Program-made: the position numbers and the translations under genes
Part shown: positions 63,375 through 64,000 of the stretch, piece by piece
How positions within the stretch are numbered: position 1 is the stretch's first letter
Layout: each line of letters begins with the position of its first letter
From: Streptomyces sp. NBC_01451
GTDB lineage: Bacteria > Actinomycetota > Actinomycetes > Streptomycetales > Streptomycetaceae
NCBI RefSeq assembly: GCF_036227485.1
Contig: NZ_CP109479.1
Coordinates: 3,782,001-3,846,000 of the forward strand
Reading direction: 5' to 3'
DNA: 64,000 bases
The notes under the pieces: generated by a model
Databases searched by the model: none
The model's input: the letters and a program-made list of their open reading frames with translations, nothing else
Told to the model about the DNA's origin: nothing

Positions 63375-64000
63375 TCAGGCGCTGCTGCTCTCCTCCACGC
63401 CGATGCGTCCGCCGTGGCCCAGGTCGACGGGGCCGACCCCGGCCCGCCGGGCGAGGGCGACGGCGGCGAGCGTGGAGTGGACGCCGAGCTTGCCCAGCAC
63501 GTTCTGCATGTGGGTGCGCACGGTGTGCGGGGAGAGGAACAGCCGTTCGGCGACGGCTTTGCGGCCCAGCCCGGCGACCATGCACCGCAGCACTTCCCGC
63601 TCCCTCGGCGTGAGCGACTCGACGAGCCGCTCGCTCTCGGTGCGGTGCTTGCGGGCGGCGGTCAGCTCACGCAGCACACCGGTGAGGAGGGCCGGCGGGA
63701 GGTGCGTCTCGTCGCGCAGCACACCCCGTATGACGGTCAGCAGCCGCGACAGCGAGCAGTCCTTGGCGACCCACCCGGAGGCGCCCGCCTGGAGGGCGAG
63801 CGCGGCCCTGCGGGGGTCGTCCTTCTCGGCGAGGACGACGATCCGTACGTGCGAGTGTCCCGAACGGACGCCCGCGACCAGCGAGATGCCGTCGACGAGA
63901 CCCTCCGCGTTGCCCTCCTGCACGGGCACCGCCGGACGCGCCCCGGGCACGTTGCCGCCCAGGTCGGAGTCGACGAGCAGGACGTCGAACCGGCGGCCCT
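63375..64000 (-). CDS. LuxR/NarL-family response regulator, 5' part outside window
   Basis: The gene continues past base 64000; 208 residues are visible. The receiver domain shows FDVLLVDSDLGGN with the likely phospho-aspartate, RIVVLAEKDD, and the lysine part GASGWVAKDCSLSRL. A LuxR HTH follows (SLTPREREVLRCMVAGLGRKAVAERLFLSPHTVRTHMQNVLGKLGV). It ends in a short Ser tail. Direct repeats of GGTCAG and CGCTGCTG occur at its 3' end (63356-63388). Its partner kinase should lie beyond the window. Confidence 0.9.
   Translation of the reverse strand, partial: GRRFDVLLVDSDLGGNVPGARPAVPVQEGNAEGLVDGISLVAGVRSGHSHVRIVVLAEKDDPRRAALALQAGASGWVAKDCSLSRLLTVIRGVLRDETHLPPALLTGVLRELTAARKHRTESERLVESLTPREREVLRCMVAGLGRKAVAERLFLSPHTVRTHMQNVLGKLGVHSTLAAVALARRAGVGPVDLGHGGRIGVEESSSA

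Overview
The window is chromosomal DNA from a Streptomyces species or a very close relative. GC content is very high and codon third positions are almost all G or C. The leucine tRNA with anticodon UAA (bldA) is present. Gene content and order (pobA, bldA, MacB-type ABC pair, cfa, ndh, ppx, DUF501, divIC, eno, two rpf genes, CYP107-type P450, mazG, SurA-like lipoprotein, mfd, second ABC pair, tRNA-Gln, glmU, prs, rplY, pth, ppc, desaturase, tetR) match what I remember of the S. coelicolor SCO3084-SCO3134 core region. That synteny statement is from memory, not from a search.

Layout. 1-8.2 kb: 3' part of pobA, bldA, an ABC exporter-like pair, cyclopropane-fatty-acid synthase, a 92-bp tandem repeat block and type II NADH dehydrogenase with a Rex-like site far upstream. 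8.2-13.5 kb: an accessory insertion between ndh and ppx, made of a 1295-aa HTH/STAND-NTPase/WD40 protein and a divergent Phd/RelE-type toxin-antitoxin pair. The pair lies between the intact ppx 3' end and a fossil copy of a ppx-like 3' end. 13.5-24 kb: ppx, DUF501, divIC, eno, rpf with a c-di-AMP (ydaO-type) riboswitch, a second rpf gene, P450, mazG, a SurA-like lipoprotein and a secreted DUF1906 protein. 24-32.5 kb: a Ser/Thr kinase coupled to a membrane protein, an HTH/N6-methylase-like protein with an odd repeat linker, a lipoprotein, a GNAT enzyme, a secreted HNH protein and a small MT0933-like protein. 32.7-42.6 kb: mfd, a low-GC membrane gene, the second ABC pair and an MFS exporter.

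42.6-50.7 kb holds a cluster of toxin-fold and SUKH-immunity domains, several fused in one chain (deaminase-like plus SUKH-4 on a collagen-like linker, WHH nuclease plus SUKH, YwqJ-type deaminase next to SUKH-3), then a NarL-type histidine kinase. 50.9-56.7 kb: an HTH/LAGLIDADG-like gene against tRNA-Gln, then the housekeeping run glmU-prs-rplY-pth. 56.8-64 kb: ppc, a desaturase-tetR pair, a truncated VOC pseudogene, tam divergent from a marR gene that shares a strong palindromic operator, and a LuxR-type response regulator cut by the window edge.

Functional themes are cell-wall growth and dormancy exit (rpf pair, glmU, divIC), central metabolism (eno, ppc, prs), respiration and redox control (ndh/Rex), envelope lipids (cfa, desaturase) and two islands of conflict-type genes (8.7-13.5 kb and 43.7-49.3 kb). 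The most unusual points are the ppx 3'-end fossil beside the toxin-antitoxin pair, the fused deaminase/nuclease-SUKH proteins, and the GTTCAC/GTGAAC array inside the methylase-like gene. Reading every gene by eye I found no in-frame TTA codon, so none of these genes appears to be a direct bldA target.
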